A stretch of 64,000 nt of DNA from Liolophura sinensis (GCF_032854445.1 NC_088296.1:17661485-17725484); one strand, 5' to 3'. Positions 34,079-47,769 are shown, counted from the stretch's first letter. A program made the numbers and translations. The notes: generated by a model from the letters alone, not told the origin.

Positions 34079-34599
34079 CAGTTAAATACAACATCTTGTC
34101 AGTTTGCCTCACTGACTGTTCACTGTAAATGTCTGAATAATAGCAACCTCCTCCCGTTCTTAATATATACATATAGCATGGTAGGGTCCTGTATACGTAA
34201 ACATAGCAGCAAAAATAAAACGAATTAAGAGCCAGTAAAAGTGTCACTTAAAAACTATTCCCTTAACTATTTTTATTTAGAAATTTACAATTTTGCTCTG
34301 CCAAAGAAATTATTTAAAATAGGTTAAAATACGGTGGAGTTTTCGACCACGTCATTTTTTTCACTGTATTGGTCAAGTGAATATTTTGAATGTATTTAAT
34401 ATTCTTAATTAACATTTAATGGATTTGTAGGTTTCCTAAATAATGTAAAAAAAAAAAAAGGGAAACATGTGGTTTTTAAAAACCCACCTTAGAAAATAAC
34501 TCAATTTGTAACGTTTCAAAGGAAGAAAAATATTTAAAAAAAAATTGAAATCATTTCTAGACACATTTCTCTATTATATATCCCTAGAGGCAAACGGTA

Positions 34600-34763
34600 A
34601 GTGTGATGGTCTGGCAGTATCCTGTGGATGGTCGTTGGTTTTCCCCCGGACTCTGCCCGGTTTCCTCCTACCATAATGCTGGCCGTCGTCGTATAAGTGA
34701 AATATTCTTGAGTACAGCGTAAAACACAAATAAACAAATAAATAAACAAATAAATAAATAAAT
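34600..34763 (+). mobile_element. SINE-A, 5'-truncated, long AAAT/AAAC tail
   Basis: Core from GTATCCTGTGGATGGTCGTT to a tail of AAATAAACAAATAAAT units. Confidence 0.88.
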
Positions 34764-34819
34764 AGATGCAAACGTAATTTTGTAGCTCATATACATGTAT
34801 CAGCATGCTCAAATAAAAT

Positions 34820-35000
34820 GTAGCCTATTCATTTACAGCAGGCTATTCATCTACAGTAGTCTATTCATTTACAGTAGACTACTAATCTACAGTAGCCTAC
34901 TTATCTACAGTAACCTGCTCATCTACAGTAACCTATTCATCTACAGGTTCCCTATTCATCTACAACAGCCTACTCATCCACAGTAGCCTACTCATCTACA
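34820..35000. repeat. ~18-bp tandem repeat CTATTCATCTACAGTAGC
   Basis: About nine degenerate units, directly before another SINE-A. Confidence 0.88.
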
Positions 35001-35001
35001 A

Positions 35002-35178
35002 GGCCTCAGTGGTAAGTAGACTTAGCACGGCGCAATCACGCGTTAGCCTCTTATCAATGCTGGCTTCCTCTCTGGTTGTGCGATCGAAAGTAACTCGCGA
35101 TTTTCTCCCACCGTTATGCCGGCCACCGTCGTATAAGAAAAGTATACTTGAGTACAGGGTAAAACATCAATCAAAAGA
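35002..35178 (+). mobile_element. SINE-A with internal deletion
   Basis: Head AGGCCTCAGTGG, deleted core, tail GTATACTTGAGTACAGGGTA AAACATCAATCAAA. Confidence 0.75.
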
Positions 35179-35469
35179 ACAAATACATAAGTATTTATCT
35201 ACCTGCATGTTTATACGTAATAGTATCCATGGTAACGGGCTATGTGGTGTCAAGATATAATTTAGGTATGTACATGGGTGTACCAGGTGTTTAACAGATT
35301 TTTGCCCCGTGTGAAAAGAAACAAGCATTCTGGAAATACTCCGGTTGGAGCCATCAGAACAGCAGCTATGCCCAAGTTCATAAGAGAACAAAAATAGCCG
35401 TATCTTTAGACACAACAGCCAGGCGAATAATAATAAATGGCACAAGACAGCAATCCCCAGGGGTTCTTA

Positions 35470-35613
35470 GAGGCCCAGGTAGCGTGTCAGCAAAGAGCAA
35501 TGAACCAGGAGCCTCTCACAAGGGCGATCGCTGTGAGTTCAAGTCCAGCTTACACTGGGTTCCTTTCCGATAGTACGTGTGTGCAATCGGCGGTTAGTCG
35601 TGGCTGTTTGTAA
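35470..35613 (+). mobile_element. SINE-A head fragment
   Basis: AATGAACCAGGAGCCTCTCA and GCTGTGAGTTCAAGTCCAGC; the 3' half is absent. Confidence 0.75.
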
Positions 35614-36028
35614 ACTGGGGATCCTGTGTACATGTATGTGTACCTCTGTATAATACGACATTGTGATAATAAATATGACCCATATACGCATTTCAATGGA
35701 CATCTTTTCAGGGTAAGAGCTCGAACATTTTGGTTACGTGTTAAATGAACACATAACCTTTACACATGGTTATGAATGGCTTTGCCCATTTCTTTCAGCC
35801 GCAGTCACTCGATGCGATTTGTCGAGTGTCACGTATAAATTACAGTGTAGGAATATTTGTACGTCACGCGTGATAAAAGTTTGTTGCGCTTTCATCACCA
35901 TAGTCTGTTAGCCTACTCTCATAACCTTGTGCTACGTAAAAGCACATTTACGACAAAGGATCCCCTGGGGTCCAGCTGTTTTACAAGTTCACGAAGCAAT
36001 AATTACCTGTACACATAATGATCATGAC

Positions 36029-37505
36029 TGGGCTACGCTTTCGCCATGACCGTCGTCTGTGGCCCGGCTCTCTAAAAAGCTCACGACGCGCTGCGTTCAC
36101 TTAACGTTCATAATGAGGCTACGCTTTCGTCATGACCGTCGTCAGTGGCCCGACTCTCTAACAAGCTCACGACGCGATGCGTTCACTTAATGTTCATAAT
36201 GAGGCTACGCTTTCGCCATGACCGTCGTCTGTGGCCCGGCTCTCTAACAAGATCACGACGCGATGCGTTCACTTAATGATCATAATGAGGATACGCTTTC
36301 GCCATGACCGTCGTCAGTGGCCCGGCTCTCTAACAAGATCACGACGCGATGCGTTCACTTGATGATCATAATGAGGCTACGCTTTCGCCATGACCGTCGT
36401 CAGTGGCCCGGCTCTCTAACAAGATCACGACGCGATGCGTTCACTTGATGATCATAATGAGGCTACGCATTCGTCATGTCCATCGTCAGTGGCCCGGCTC
36501 TCTAACAAGATCACGACGCGATGCGTTCACTTAATGATCATAATGAGGCTACGCCTTCGTCAATGACCGTCGTCAGTGGCCCGGCTCTCTAACAAGCTCA
36601 CGACGCGATGCGTTCACTTAATGATCATAATGAGGCTACGCTTTCGCCATGACCGTCGTCTGTGGCCCGGCTCTCTAACAAGATCACGACGCGATGCGTT
36701 CACTTAATGATCATAATGAGGCTACGCTTTCGCCATGACCGTCGTCAGTGGCCCGGCTCTATAACAAGATCACGACGCGATGCGTTCACTTAATGATCAT
36801 AATGAGGCTACGCTTTCGCCATGACCGTCGTCAGTGGCCCGGCTCTCTAACAAGATCACGACGCGATGCGTTCACTTAATGATCATAATGAGGCTACGCT
36901 TTCGCCATGATCGTCGTCAGTGGCCCGGCTCTCTAACAAGATCACGACGCGATGCGTTCACTTAATGATCATAATGAGGCTACGCTTTCGCCATGACCAT
37001 CGTCAGTGGCCCGGCTCTATAACAAGCTCAAGATGCGATGCGTGCACTTAATGATCATAATGAGGCTACGCCTTCGCCATGACCGTCGTCAGTGGCCCGG
37101 CTCTCTAACAAGATCACGACGCGATGCGTTCACTTAATGATCATAATGAGGCTACGCTTTCGCCATGACCGTCGTCAGTGGCCCGGCTCTCTAACAAGCT
37201 CACGACGCGATGCGTTCACTTAATGATCATAATGAGGCTACGCTTTCGCCATGACCATCGTCAGTGGCCCGGCTCTCTAACAAGATCACGACGCGATGCG
37301 TGCACTTAATGATCATAATGAGGCTACGCTTTCGCCATGACCGTCGTCAGTGGCCCGGCTCTCTAACAAGCTCAAGACGCGATGCGTTCACTTAATGATC
37401 ATAATGAAGCTACGCTTTCGCCATGACCGTCGTCAGTGGCCCGGCTCTCTAACAAGCTCACGACGCGATGCGTTCACTTACTGATCATGAGGCTACGCTT
37501 TCGCC
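36029..37505. repeat. 86-bp satellite-like array (~17 units)
   Basis: The unit holds AACAAGATCACGACGCGATG, CGTTCACTTAATGATCATAA and TGGCCCGGCTCTCT. It is GC- and CpG-richer than its surroundings. Diverged relatives flank it at about 35965-36030 and 37590-37665 (GGTCCAGCTGTTTTACAAG and similar). Confidence 0.95.
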
Positions 37506-37951
37506 ATGCCTGACTCTTTTGCAGTGTAACAAAACATTACGTAAACGTAATGACCATTATACAGTAGAGTATACTTTACTATATGTAGCCTGGAGTCCAG
37601 CTGTTTTACAAGCTCAGAAAGCGTTACGTACACGTAGTGATCACGATGAAGTTATGCTTTCGCCTAGCCTTATGAATTAGACGTTGTATGCTAACGAAAC
37701 AATGTCTAGCAAAGGTCCATTCACAAAACCATTGATATTTTCCTATCTGCTTCTTGAACCTCCGTAACGTTGCCTACCAGACAAATTCTCAATCGGCACT
37801 CGATTGTACTTTTACTGGCTGACAATCGGCTTCTGTTATGCTCAAATCGGTCAGCTTAAGACGGAAAGGAAGGGAAAAGTTTGACAGCCGTGTTAAATGG
37901 CCCCCTTTTTTTAAGCATACATGCATGTCAGTCTTTTACTTGCTTTCATTT

Positions 37952-38096
37952 ATTTATTTATTTATTTATTGATTGGTGTTTTGCGCCGTACTCTAGAAAG
38001 AACATTTCACTTATACAACGGCGACCAGCATTATGGTGGGAGGAAACTGGGCAGAGCCCCGGGGGAAACCCATGACCAGTTTGCTGATAGACCATC
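37952..38096 (-). mobile_element. SINE-A, 5'-truncated
   Basis: TTTATTTATTTATTGATTGG to GACCAGTTTGCTGATAGACC. Confidence 0.85.
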
Positions 38097-38800
38097 TCTT
38101 TCCCTTTAAACAAAGCCTGAGTATCTTTTCTACGACGACGCTACGTTACATACACTGGGTATCTATCTTACTGTTACGCAGTTCACACCTGACAAACACA
38201 ACGCCTAAAACTTCAAATTCCACCGCAAATGCGGTAGTAACATGACATGCTGCGTGTAACTTAGTCTAAAATAGGTATTTATAACAGGACAAAAGTTAAA
38301 AATCTCCATTAACAGCGGTCTTGTGCTTACCTGTACACTCTGTACACTCGTTCTGGGTGCAAAGATGGACGACAGTGGTGTATGTGGGTCGCTTGAGGAC
38401 CGAATCCGGTTGAAAATATAAACAGATAAGAAGTGCTCATGCATAAGGTACAAAAGACGCATGTGAGAGCATGGAGATCTATGGGGTATGCACTAAGCCA
38501 ACTTAACCACAGGCCAATAAAGAAGGAAATAGGACATCCCCCCCCCCCCCAGCTCTATAAAGAAGGAAATACTCCTCCCCCCCCCTTCGATGAAAGACAC
38601 GTTATTGACGCAGATTACCTCCATGTAGAGGGAAAGAAATCGTAGAACGAAATATAGTCACCTTAGATGTCTTGAGCCGACTAGATCCTGGGAGAAGTAT
38701 TAATGCCGCCTGTCCACGAGTTAACTTACCCTGTTCTCTTCTGGGGAAGCTATGCATGTGCATTGTTTACAGATCTGTGTTTTGGATGAAGTTGTTTGGG

Positions 38801-38801
<1 letters not shown>
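38097..38801. other. No gene seen
   Basis: C-runs near 38540 and 38578; no coding motif recognised. Confidence 0.5.

Positions 38802-38873
<72 letters not shown>
38802..38873. repeat. (TA)n microsatellite
   Basis: About 35 uninterrupted TA units. Confidence 0.95.
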
Positions 38874-38875
<2 letters not shown>

Positions 38876-39063
38876 GCAGAGGTTTCTTTACTTTACACTT
38901 TTTGAGGTCTGGAAAATTACTTGAGACGCTGAGCACAATGCAGTCGTGGAATGTGCAGTTCTGTGCAAATAAGCCAGACCTTCCCTAATAATTCAAGACC
39001 CGTTATCCTTCCAGATGGTTTTGGTGCGTAATGCCGATCTGTATTAGTTTGAGAGTAATTCTG

Positions 39064-39089
39064 CAAAAAAAAAAAAAAAAAAAAAAAAA
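39064..39089. repeat. Poly(A) tract
   Basis: About 26 A residues. Confidence 0.9.
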
Positions 39090-39149
39090 CTGAACTGGAT
39101 GCATATTGTTAACCACTTTTCGTTGCGACAATCAGCTCTGTAGAAGTTG

Positions 39150-39295
39150 TTCTGTGTGTCATGCTACCGGTCGGTGAGTGATTAGACCAGTCGTCCTTCC
39201 AGACGGTCGGTGAGTGATTAGACCCGTTGTCCTTCCGGACGGTCGGTGAGTGATTAGACCCGCTGTCCCTTCCAGATGGTCGGTGAGTGATTTGT
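39150..39295. repeat. ~37-bp tandem repeat (4 units)
   Basis: GGTCGGTGAGTGATTAGACC with CGTTGTCCTTCC between copies. Confidence 0.9.
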
Positions 39296-39681
39296 CGGTG
39301 AATTGGTGACTTCCTAGTTTTAACTTGGATAACTCGGTCAAAAGCTCGACTTGCTGATCAGCTCGACTGTAGATGCGGCAACTCTACACGATAAAATATG
39401 TGTTTAGACCCTAAACACAAAGCTCCACACAAGCTTGCTTTTATTTTTTAAGAACATGGTTTGCTAAACATATAGTGATAGAAGGTATATAGGCTGAAAT
39501 GTAGAGGCATTAAAGATGTGGAGGGAACACAATATTTTTGGTTTTTTAATCCTAAACATGTTTACCCCAAGACACATAGTATACTAAAAATGTTTGATAC
39601 CTATGCACAAAGCAATAGCAAACCTCCACAAATTACCTGCTTCCACTTCATTAACATGTCATCATCTAAGCAAGTATAGTC

Positions 39682-39733
39682 GCCATATGACTGAAAAATG
39701 CTGAGTACGACGTTAAACCTCAAGCACTCATTC
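39682..39733 (+). mobile_element. SINE-B 3' fragment
   Basis: CATATGACTGAAAAATGCTG AGTACGACGTTAAACCTCAAG, the tail end of the SINE-B family. Confidence 0.7.
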
Positions 39734-40168
39734 TAAGCATGTATAGAAAAGGACATGTTTAGTTTGTTGTGCTGGGGAATTAAATGTCTTCATTCCCACC
39801 AGTCTTTAAGGGAGGCCTGTAAATATATGCAACATTTAGCCATTCATTATAAAGCATTGAAATAATGTTGAAAAAGACAATAAACCGTAACCAACAAACA
39901 GATCTCTCACAAGACCTGCAACCGTTCTACCTGAATAGTACACTACTATCGTATTACAAGCAATCAGAGGACTGTTTTGCTGTAAGTTACTGTTTTCATA
40001 TAAAAGCGTGATAATTACTGCATCGAGAACTTAAAAATAGACCCAAAGGTATAATGTATTGCAGCTTTAATACTGGGAAAGTAATAAATAAACATTTCCA
40101 TGGAATCATGTTACTATGGAAACAACGATAATGAAGAGGGACACATGTATACTCTGTGCACCCGAACA

Positions 40169-40232
40169 CTTAATTTATTTGACTGGTGTTTTACGCCGTA
40201 TTTAAGAATATTTCACTTATACGACGGCGGAA
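40169..40232 (-). mobile_element. SINE-A 3' fragment
   Basis: TTTATTTGACTGGTGTTTTA to TATACGACGGCGG. Confidence 0.8.
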
Positions 40233-40488
40233 CTCATAGTCATTGTCAAGGATAACGTTATTTGCAGGTAATAAAACAGTGAAGCTGTAAGCTTGTCATG
40301 ATATTATGATAACGAACCGACTTTCTGTCTGCAAAGGTTACCACCTTCACAAATCCAACGCCACGTTCGCTTCCCTGCAGTATGTAAGGCCATTGCTTGA
40401 ACTGAGCACTACTGGTACATGTAGTTCAACTTATATACAGGTGAACAACATGACATGTGAGTGAGGATTTGAGTAGGTGAAATGACCT

Positions 40489-40757
40489 ATATTTATTTTT
40501 TTATTTGATTGGTGTTTTACGCCGTTCTCAAGAATATTTCACTTATACGACGGCGGCCAGCATTATGGAGGGTGGAAACCGGGTACAGCCAGAGGGAAAC
40601 CCACGACCATCCGCAGGTTGCTGACAGACCTTCCCACTTACGGCAGGAGAGGAAGCCAGCATGAGCTGGACTTGAACTCACAGCGACCGCATTGGTGAGA
40701 GGCTCCTGGGTCATTACGCTGCGCTAGCGCGATAAACGACTGAGCCACGGAGGCCCC
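40489..40757 (-). mobile_element. SINE-A, full length
   Basis: Complete from the TTATTTGATTGG tail to the head ending GAGCCACGGAGGCCCC. Confidence 0.9.
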
Positions 40758-41454
40758 TACTCTTTTCAAGGAGGAAGTGCAGTCATAATGGCATGCAAAT
40801 GTACAACCGCAAAATAAGATGGAAAACGCTAAATAAACTAATAAATAAGTATATAATGATACATGGATATATCACATATAAATAAAAATAATATAAAAAT
40901 CAATAATATACTGAATGCATCTGCGATACACAGTAATACCGCCTACCAGATTTACCTCCCCTGCATGGGATAATACATGTAGATACCAGCATTCGTGTAA
41001 TGTTACATGTAACTTGGAAATGGCACCAAATTAATGTATGTTAATATGAAAAACAAACAGCATGAATGAGTTGCACACAGTCTGATTTTAGGTATATTGC
41101 TGTTGACAATGAATGTCAGTATTTTGCTATCCAGTACACATAAATACACAGGGGCATTAGAGACCGACATGTATCCCTCCGGTAAGCTAGTGATCCAGTA
41201 CACGCTGCAATGGACATTCACTAGTATGTTGTTAGATTCTAGCTACGATTTCGCTTCGATTCCCAAAAGTATCTGTTCTGTGTTAGTATTTTTTTACAAA
41301 TCAAGTAAAACACACCTCATGTTAAGATGTTAAATTCAAGCAGTACCTGCAAAGTTAGGAGATGGAGTCAGCACCATAACTACGCTAGGAATAAAGCCCT
41401 AACTGGGGTACACTGACAGAGGTTTTTTCACCGATTTTTCAGATATCACACTGT

Positions 41455-42260
41455 CGTCACTGCTCATGTTCTACTCTCTATGCTGTACGTCAATCACACA
41501 CTGTCGTCCCTGCTCATGTTCTACTCTCTATGCTGTACGTCAATCACACACTGTCGTTGCTGCTCTGGTTTTACTCTCTATGCTGTACGTCTATCACACT
41601 GTCGTTGCTGCTCTGGTTTTACTCTCTATGCTGCACGTCTATCACACTGTCGTTGCTGCTCCGGTTTTACTCTCTATGCTGCACGTCTATCACACTGTCG
41701 TTGCTGCTCTGGTTTTACTCTCTATGCTGTACGTCTATCACACTGTCGTCCCTGCTCATGTTCTACTCTCTATGCTGTACGTCAATCACACACTGTCGTC
41801 CCTGCTCATGTTCTACTCTCTATGCTGTACGTCAATCACACACTGTCGTCCCTGCTCATGTTCTACTCTCTATGCTGTACGTCTATCACACTGTCGTTGC
41901 TGCTCTGGTTTTACTCTCTATGCTGCACGTCTATCACACTGTCGTTGCTGCTCTGGTTTTACTCTCTATGCTGTACGTCTATCACACTGTCGTTGCTGCT
42001 CTGGTTTTACTCTCTATGCTGCACGTCTATCACACTGTCGTTGCTGCTCTGGTTTTACTCTCTATGCTGCACGTCTATCACACTGTCGTTGCTGCTCCGG
42101 TTTTACTCTCTATGCTGTACGTCTATCACACTGTCGTCGCTGCTCTGGTTTTACTCTATATCCTTTACGTCTATCACGCTGCCGTCGCTGCTCTGGTTTT
42201 ACTCTCTACGCTGCACGTCTATCACACTGTCGTTGCTGCTCTGGTTTTACTCTCTCTAAT
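41455..42260. repeat. 48/50-bp minisatellite (~16 units), open in three frames
   Basis: The unit contains ACTCTCTATGCTGCACGTCT and ATCACACTGTCGTTGCTGCT. The 50-bp variants carry an extra CA and shift the frame. All three plus-strand frames stay open (259-317 codons), which argues that none is a real gene. Confidence 0.95.
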
Positions 42261-43539
42261 TATATCATATCACATACACATGCGAGTCATCAAGCTAACA
42301 TTGTATGTGGCTGTAGTAATGTTATTTCGAAGCGAAGTAAAATATATCAGAATTTTGGTTGATTTGAACAGAACTGTAAACTGTTTGTCAAGGGCCTTTT
42401 TACTCACTCTTCTTGAGGTCAACATGATTCTTGGTGACAACTGCCAGGTTCGTACTAGTAGCTCCAACACTGGCGCATGGTAACACTATCGCTGGGTACG
42501 TGTAGGCCTGAATTTTCCATATGTCATAGAGAAAAATTCAAGCTGCAGGCGGTGGTATGGTACCACGCGAAAAGATTACGGGTATATACAAATTGTTTCA
42601 ATGAAATATGACAGATTTACCACGTGAACAATACAATGGAAAATCACATGAAAAGAAAATCCTCACTTAACCCGGGACTCATATCAGACGTAAGCCTACA
42701 ACTAGCCTACAACACACCTGCCACTTGCATCCACAATACTCGCCACAACAACCACGCACGTATATGATGATGCACAACACAACACGAATTGTGCAGGAGA
42801 CACAAACTCAAGCAATTTTATTAGAAAAGATAAAAACAATCTGTACATTCAAGTACCGCCAGTACAGAGACATTTCTCGACATCTTCTCTTCCTAACATC
42901 AGCAGACGACCAGCCTTATTTTCAATAAGATCACGTGTACTCTGGCGAGCATGCGCAAATAGAACGTGAAGGGGCGTACACATGTTTAGACTAAAGACGT
43001 TCGGTTAGCAACTGAACTAAATGATAGCGTCATTAAAATCGTCATACAGACATGTTTAGCTGTTACGTGTGTTCTTAAAAATGTGCTGACTTTCCGTGAA
43101 GCAATTCTACATGTTTAACTCGCTAAGTGCTTAGCTCTCATCTTTGTGCTTAGCTCGGATATGGTAATACAAATGCCCCATGGCCAATAAAGGACGATTA
43201 CGTGTTTACACTTTTTGCGTAAAGGATTTTGCATGAATGTATAAATAGGTATATAGGCCAGTCCATGTATGTATTGTTATATACAATGCACATGCTTATT
43301 TACTTGACACGTCTGGATATGTAGGGCATTCGTACTTGAAGTGTCTCTTGAGCGAGATCACATGTTCTCGAGTACACGCTCAACTCTGTGTATATGCCAG
43401 ACCTTCTCTCTCAAGGCTCATTTGTAATACTTACACAAACTTGAGGTCGTTTCATGTCAAAGTTAGTACTGGTTGCTGTCTCGCTTAACTTAGCGCTTAG
43501 TACTGAGGGGCTTAAAGTAAAGAAACTTGCGTGGTTGGC
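42261..43539. other. No gene seen
   Basis: The open frame leaving the 48-bp array continues to 42483 but has no recognisable motif. Confidence 0.5.
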
Positions 43540-44420
43540 TTAAAACCCTATATTTTAACAAAGGGTAGTTTGTTCAGATTTTAACGTAAAATTTTGAAAT
43601 CTTCCCTTTTAACGTGGACTGCTTGACCAACTGATGAAATTCTATCTCTTACCATCTCTTAATCTGTCAAATTTTGAAATCCTATCTCTTAACATGGGTT
43701 AGCTGGTTGCGTGTGGAAATCGTATCTCTTAACATTGGTTAGCGGGTTGCATGTGGAAATCCTATCTCTTAACAAGGGTTAGCTGGTTGCATGTGGAAAT
43801 CCTATCTTTTGTGCTGGGCTAATTTGTCAAATTCATGAAGTCTTATCTTTTAACGTGAACTGGTTGGTCAGGTTTTTGAAATCCTGTCTTTTAACGTGGG
43901 CTTGTTGGCTTGGAGTCAATATAATGTGACTGGGTTGGGTGATACTTCAGTGGCGACAGCGCTTTAGCGGCATGAACTGGCCTTCCTACACGAAAACCAA
44001 GTATATTTACATCTAATGACTTGTGTTCTAACGGTTAGTCAGATTGCAGACTGTCTTTTAACGTTATTGCCCTATCGGTAAAAGTTTTAACAAACTGTAT
44101 GATAACGTGGGCTGGATGAGCAGATTTTGAAATCCTATCTTTTAACGTGGACTGGTCACTCAGGATTTTAAAATCTTCTCTTTTAAGATGGGCTGGTTAG
44201 CTAGATTTTTTGAAATCCTATCTTTAAATGGGGGCTGGTTAGCTAGGTTTTTGAAATCCTATCTTTTAACGTGGGCTGGTTAGCTAGATTTTTGAATTCC
44301 TGCCTTTTACCGTGGGATAATTGGTCAAATTTTGAAATCCTGTCTTTTTTAACATGAGCTGGTTGGTCAAACTTTGAATCTTATCCTTTACCGAGGCTGA
44401 CTGGTGAAAGTTTGATATGC
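43540..44420. repeat. ~40-bp degenerate minisatellite
   Basis: TTTTGAAATCCTATCTTTTA ACGTGGGCTGGTTAGCT and variants, about 18 units. Confidence 0.88.
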
Positions 44421-44692
44421 TTTCTTTGTTCTTTCCTTTTACATTTCATACCTTGATTACTGTACACGTTCAGTAGTAATCTATAACCTGATGACACAGT
44501 AGTTCTATATGCAATTTCAGGTCTGTTCTTACTTTCCTGTCTGACTGATCAGACGCTCCAGCCCTGTCTTGCACACTGGGTTAAAACACCACAACTGGCA
44601 GTAAACTGTAACCATGGACATATCTGTAGTTTAGGTTTACCGTTACGTTGTAAATGATAATGAAGAAGAAGAAGAAGAAAGAGAAGAAGAAA

Positions 44693-44849
44693 ATATTTAT
44701 TTGATTTATTTATTTATTTGATTAGTGTTTACGCTGTGCTCAAGAATATCACTCGTACAACGGCGGCCGGCATTATGGTGGGAGGAAACCGGGCACAGCC
44801 CGGGGGAAACCCACGACCATCCGCATGCTGCTAACAGACCTTCCCACGT
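44693..44849 (-). mobile_element. SINE-A, 5'-truncated
   Basis: Follows a GAAGAA-rich tract; tail to CTAACAGACCTTCCCACGTA. Confidence 0.85.
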
Positions 44850-45568
44850 ACAAGAAGAAAGTAAAAACGCTGTAACTACTTACCATCAGTTCTTCGCACA
44901 CATATCACGGAAATAATGTTCAGTTTAAAAAAGATAAATTTGTTCAAAAAGCAGATTTATATTTTTTTAATAAATAATATTACGCAATAAAACTCAACAC
45001 ACAACCGCTGTGAAATTTACGCAAATTTACCTCCGCCGGTAACGCCGTCAAATGATCTAGGCTGCTTATGCATGCCCAAGTTAAGTGAGCACGTAGGAAA
45101 TTTCGTCAGCAACCTATCATAAGTTGTGCGGCTTCGTCCTTAAACTTGGACGTGTGCGTTTTTCATGCCGACATTTAGCTGAGGCAGCATGTGTTGTGCT
45201 ACCTGAGTGGGGGATATCTGGACGCCATCTTGTCACACGACGAGATGTCTAGCAAGACAGTTCTGGTACAATGTAGTCTTGGCTACAAGCCAGCAGCTTG
45301 TATACCCTTATGTCTTAACAAAAGACACATTATCTGCAATAAGTTACAGGTGGGAAGGATTGTTAGTAACCTGACAAAGTTCGTTGATTTATTCGGTTTC
45401 TTCAACCCATGTATCTGACGGCTATTGTTTTTTGGCTGGAAACTTTTTGAGTATGGCGTTAGGCTACAACAAAATATAAATAACTAAAGACACCAAGTAA
45501 CGACATACTGAAGTTTTATTCACAAGTCGATCTTGTAATTCAAAGCCTTGCTTGACCCAGCAAGGTAA

Positions 45569-45805
45569 AGATTTATTTGATTCATTTTTTTGACTGGTGT
45601 TTTACGCCGTATTCAAGAACATTTCACTTATAGAACTACAGCCAGCATTATGGTAGGATAAAACTGAGAACAGCTCGATTGAAACCCACGACCATCTACA
45701 TGTCACTGCCAGACCTTCTCCTGTTCTCTCGTACGGCCGGAGAGGAAACCAGTAAAAGCTGGACTTGAAGGCAGGGATCGCATTGGTGAAATGCTCCTAG
45801 GCCAG
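45569..45805 (-). mobile_element. SINE-A, diverged, nearly full length
   Basis: GACTGGTGTTTTACGCCGTA to GCATTGGTGAAATGCTCCTA. Confidence 0.75.
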
Positions 45806-45869
45806 GCGCTGCCTGACTTCTGAATCAACAGCTTGTGTTACCCAGCGAATGTATCAACACCGTCCCTCA

Positions 45870-46765
45870 GTGATTAAACAATCACTGGGTGTGTCCCAGA
45901 GATTCAACGAACACTGTGTGTCTCAACGAGTGAGCCAACAACTTGTGAGTCTTGGCAATTGAAGCAACACATTGTGTGTCTTGGCAATTGAAGCAACACC
46001 TTGTGAGTCTTGGCAATTAAACCAGCGCCTTGTGTGTCTCAGCGATTAAACTAACTCTTTGGTTGTACCAGCGATTCAACCAGTACCTTGTAGCTGCGAT
46101 TGAACCAACACATTGTGTGGCTCATCAATTGAACCAACACCCTGTGTATACCAGCGATTAAACCAAATCTTTGGTTGTACCAGCGATTCAACCAGTACAA
46201 TGTAGCAGCGATTGAACCAACACCTTATGTGTCTTAACGATTGAAACATCTGTGTCCCAGCGATTGGACCAACATTTTGTGTGTCTCCGTGATTGGACCA
46301 ACATTTTGTGTGTCTCAGCCATTGGTCCAGCATTTTGTGTGCTTCAGTGATTGAACCAGCAATTTGTGTGTATCAGAGATTTGACCAGCATTTTGTGTGT
46401 CCCAGCCATTGGTCCAGCATTTTGTGTGTATCAGCGATTGGACCAGCATTTTGTGTGTCTCAGCGATTGGACCAGCATTTTGTGTGTCCTAGCAATTGGA
46501 CCAGCATTTTGTGTGACCCAGCGATTGGACCAACATTTTGTGTGTCTAGGTGATTGGACCAGCATTTTGTGAGTCTCAGCGATTGGACCAACATTTTGTG
46601 TATACCAGCGATTTGTCCAGAATTTTGTGTGTCTCAGCGATAGGACCAGCATTTTGTGTGTCCCAGCCATTGGTCCAGCATTTTGTGTGTCCCAGTAATA
46701 GAACCAGCATTTTGTGTGTCTCAGTGACTGAGACAACATTTTGTGTGTCAGTGAAATGATTGACA
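45870..46765. repeat. 29-bp minisatellite (~30 units)
   Basis: GCGATTGGACCAGCATTTTG TGTGTCTCA. The left third is more diverged. Open frames on both strands are by-products. Confidence 0.93.
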
Positions 46766-47769
46766 AGTGATTTTTAGCGACTCACAGACAAGCATTTTTA
46801 ATCACTCTGCCATGCGCTGCCGCCTTAAAGAAATAAGAAATATCATGGATATACATGCATCCAGCTCTCGTCCAACGTTCTGTGTGCCCCTTCCAACTCC
46901 CTGCTCGGTGTGTTTATGTTGTTTTCTATATTTGGACTTTACGACTGCATTTAGGTAGAGCTCTAAAGTAAATACGCTAGTATTAATTGTAACTGGCTAA
47001 CTTCCTGTCCCCTGATTCACCCTGAATGGCATCAGGTTCCTGTAAAGCCTGCGCATATGACAGCATCTCACATTGTCGACATTAGATGTGCAGGTGTATT
47101 ACAACCGTATTCCTAGAGTCAAAATATGTCCAACATATTCTTTCTAAAAGCGTTAATCTTTAACTTCGTCATCACTTCATCGAATGTTCCAGGTGAATAA
47201 AATAGTTTGATTGTCTTCCTGGCTTTTTTTTGCAGAAATGCGAAAATGGCTTCCATCTTTTATTGTCCAGTGTAAATCAATGTACCGTTTCCATATCTGT
47301 GGATATAAATAGTAATAAGTATTTCAAGCAAGGAATAACGTGTACCATGTAATATTGTTGATAACAAAGAAGATACTGGCTTATACCCAGGGAACTCTTA
47401 CATTTGCCCGCTCTTAAAGTTCATGGGGCTTTAGTGACAATAAGCGGCCTACATCATCTGTATTGCTGTTTGCGTAGTCTAACGTTCGTTGAAGGCCATT
47501 TGCCTTCTACCAACCAACACCAATGTTTGATGGTTTACGTCGGACACTCAGGTTTCTTCCTCCCAATAAACTGACCGCCCTTGAAAATGTGAAAAGTTCT
47601 TGATAATGGCGTTAGGCAACAATCAAGTAAAGGAATAGATAAACACTAACCTCTCAAACAGTACGACCTCTGTGAGGTTTAGTTCAGCTCATGCTGCTCA
47701 ACGGATTCTCTCTTGTGATTTTCCCCCCTCTTGACGATGTGTGTTTCGGCAATGCTTTTGCTATCTTCT
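46766..47769. other. No gene seen
   Basis: GATAATGGCGTTAGGCAACA near 47600 looks like the tail of a diverged SINE. Confidence 0.5.

Noticed and set aside
41466-42483. Three overlapping open frames of 259-317 codons
   Set aside because: By-product of stop-free 48/50-bp repeats; no start context, domain or intron evidence.
46071-46766. Open frames on both strands (85-111 codons)
   Set aside because: All fall in the 29-bp minisatellite.
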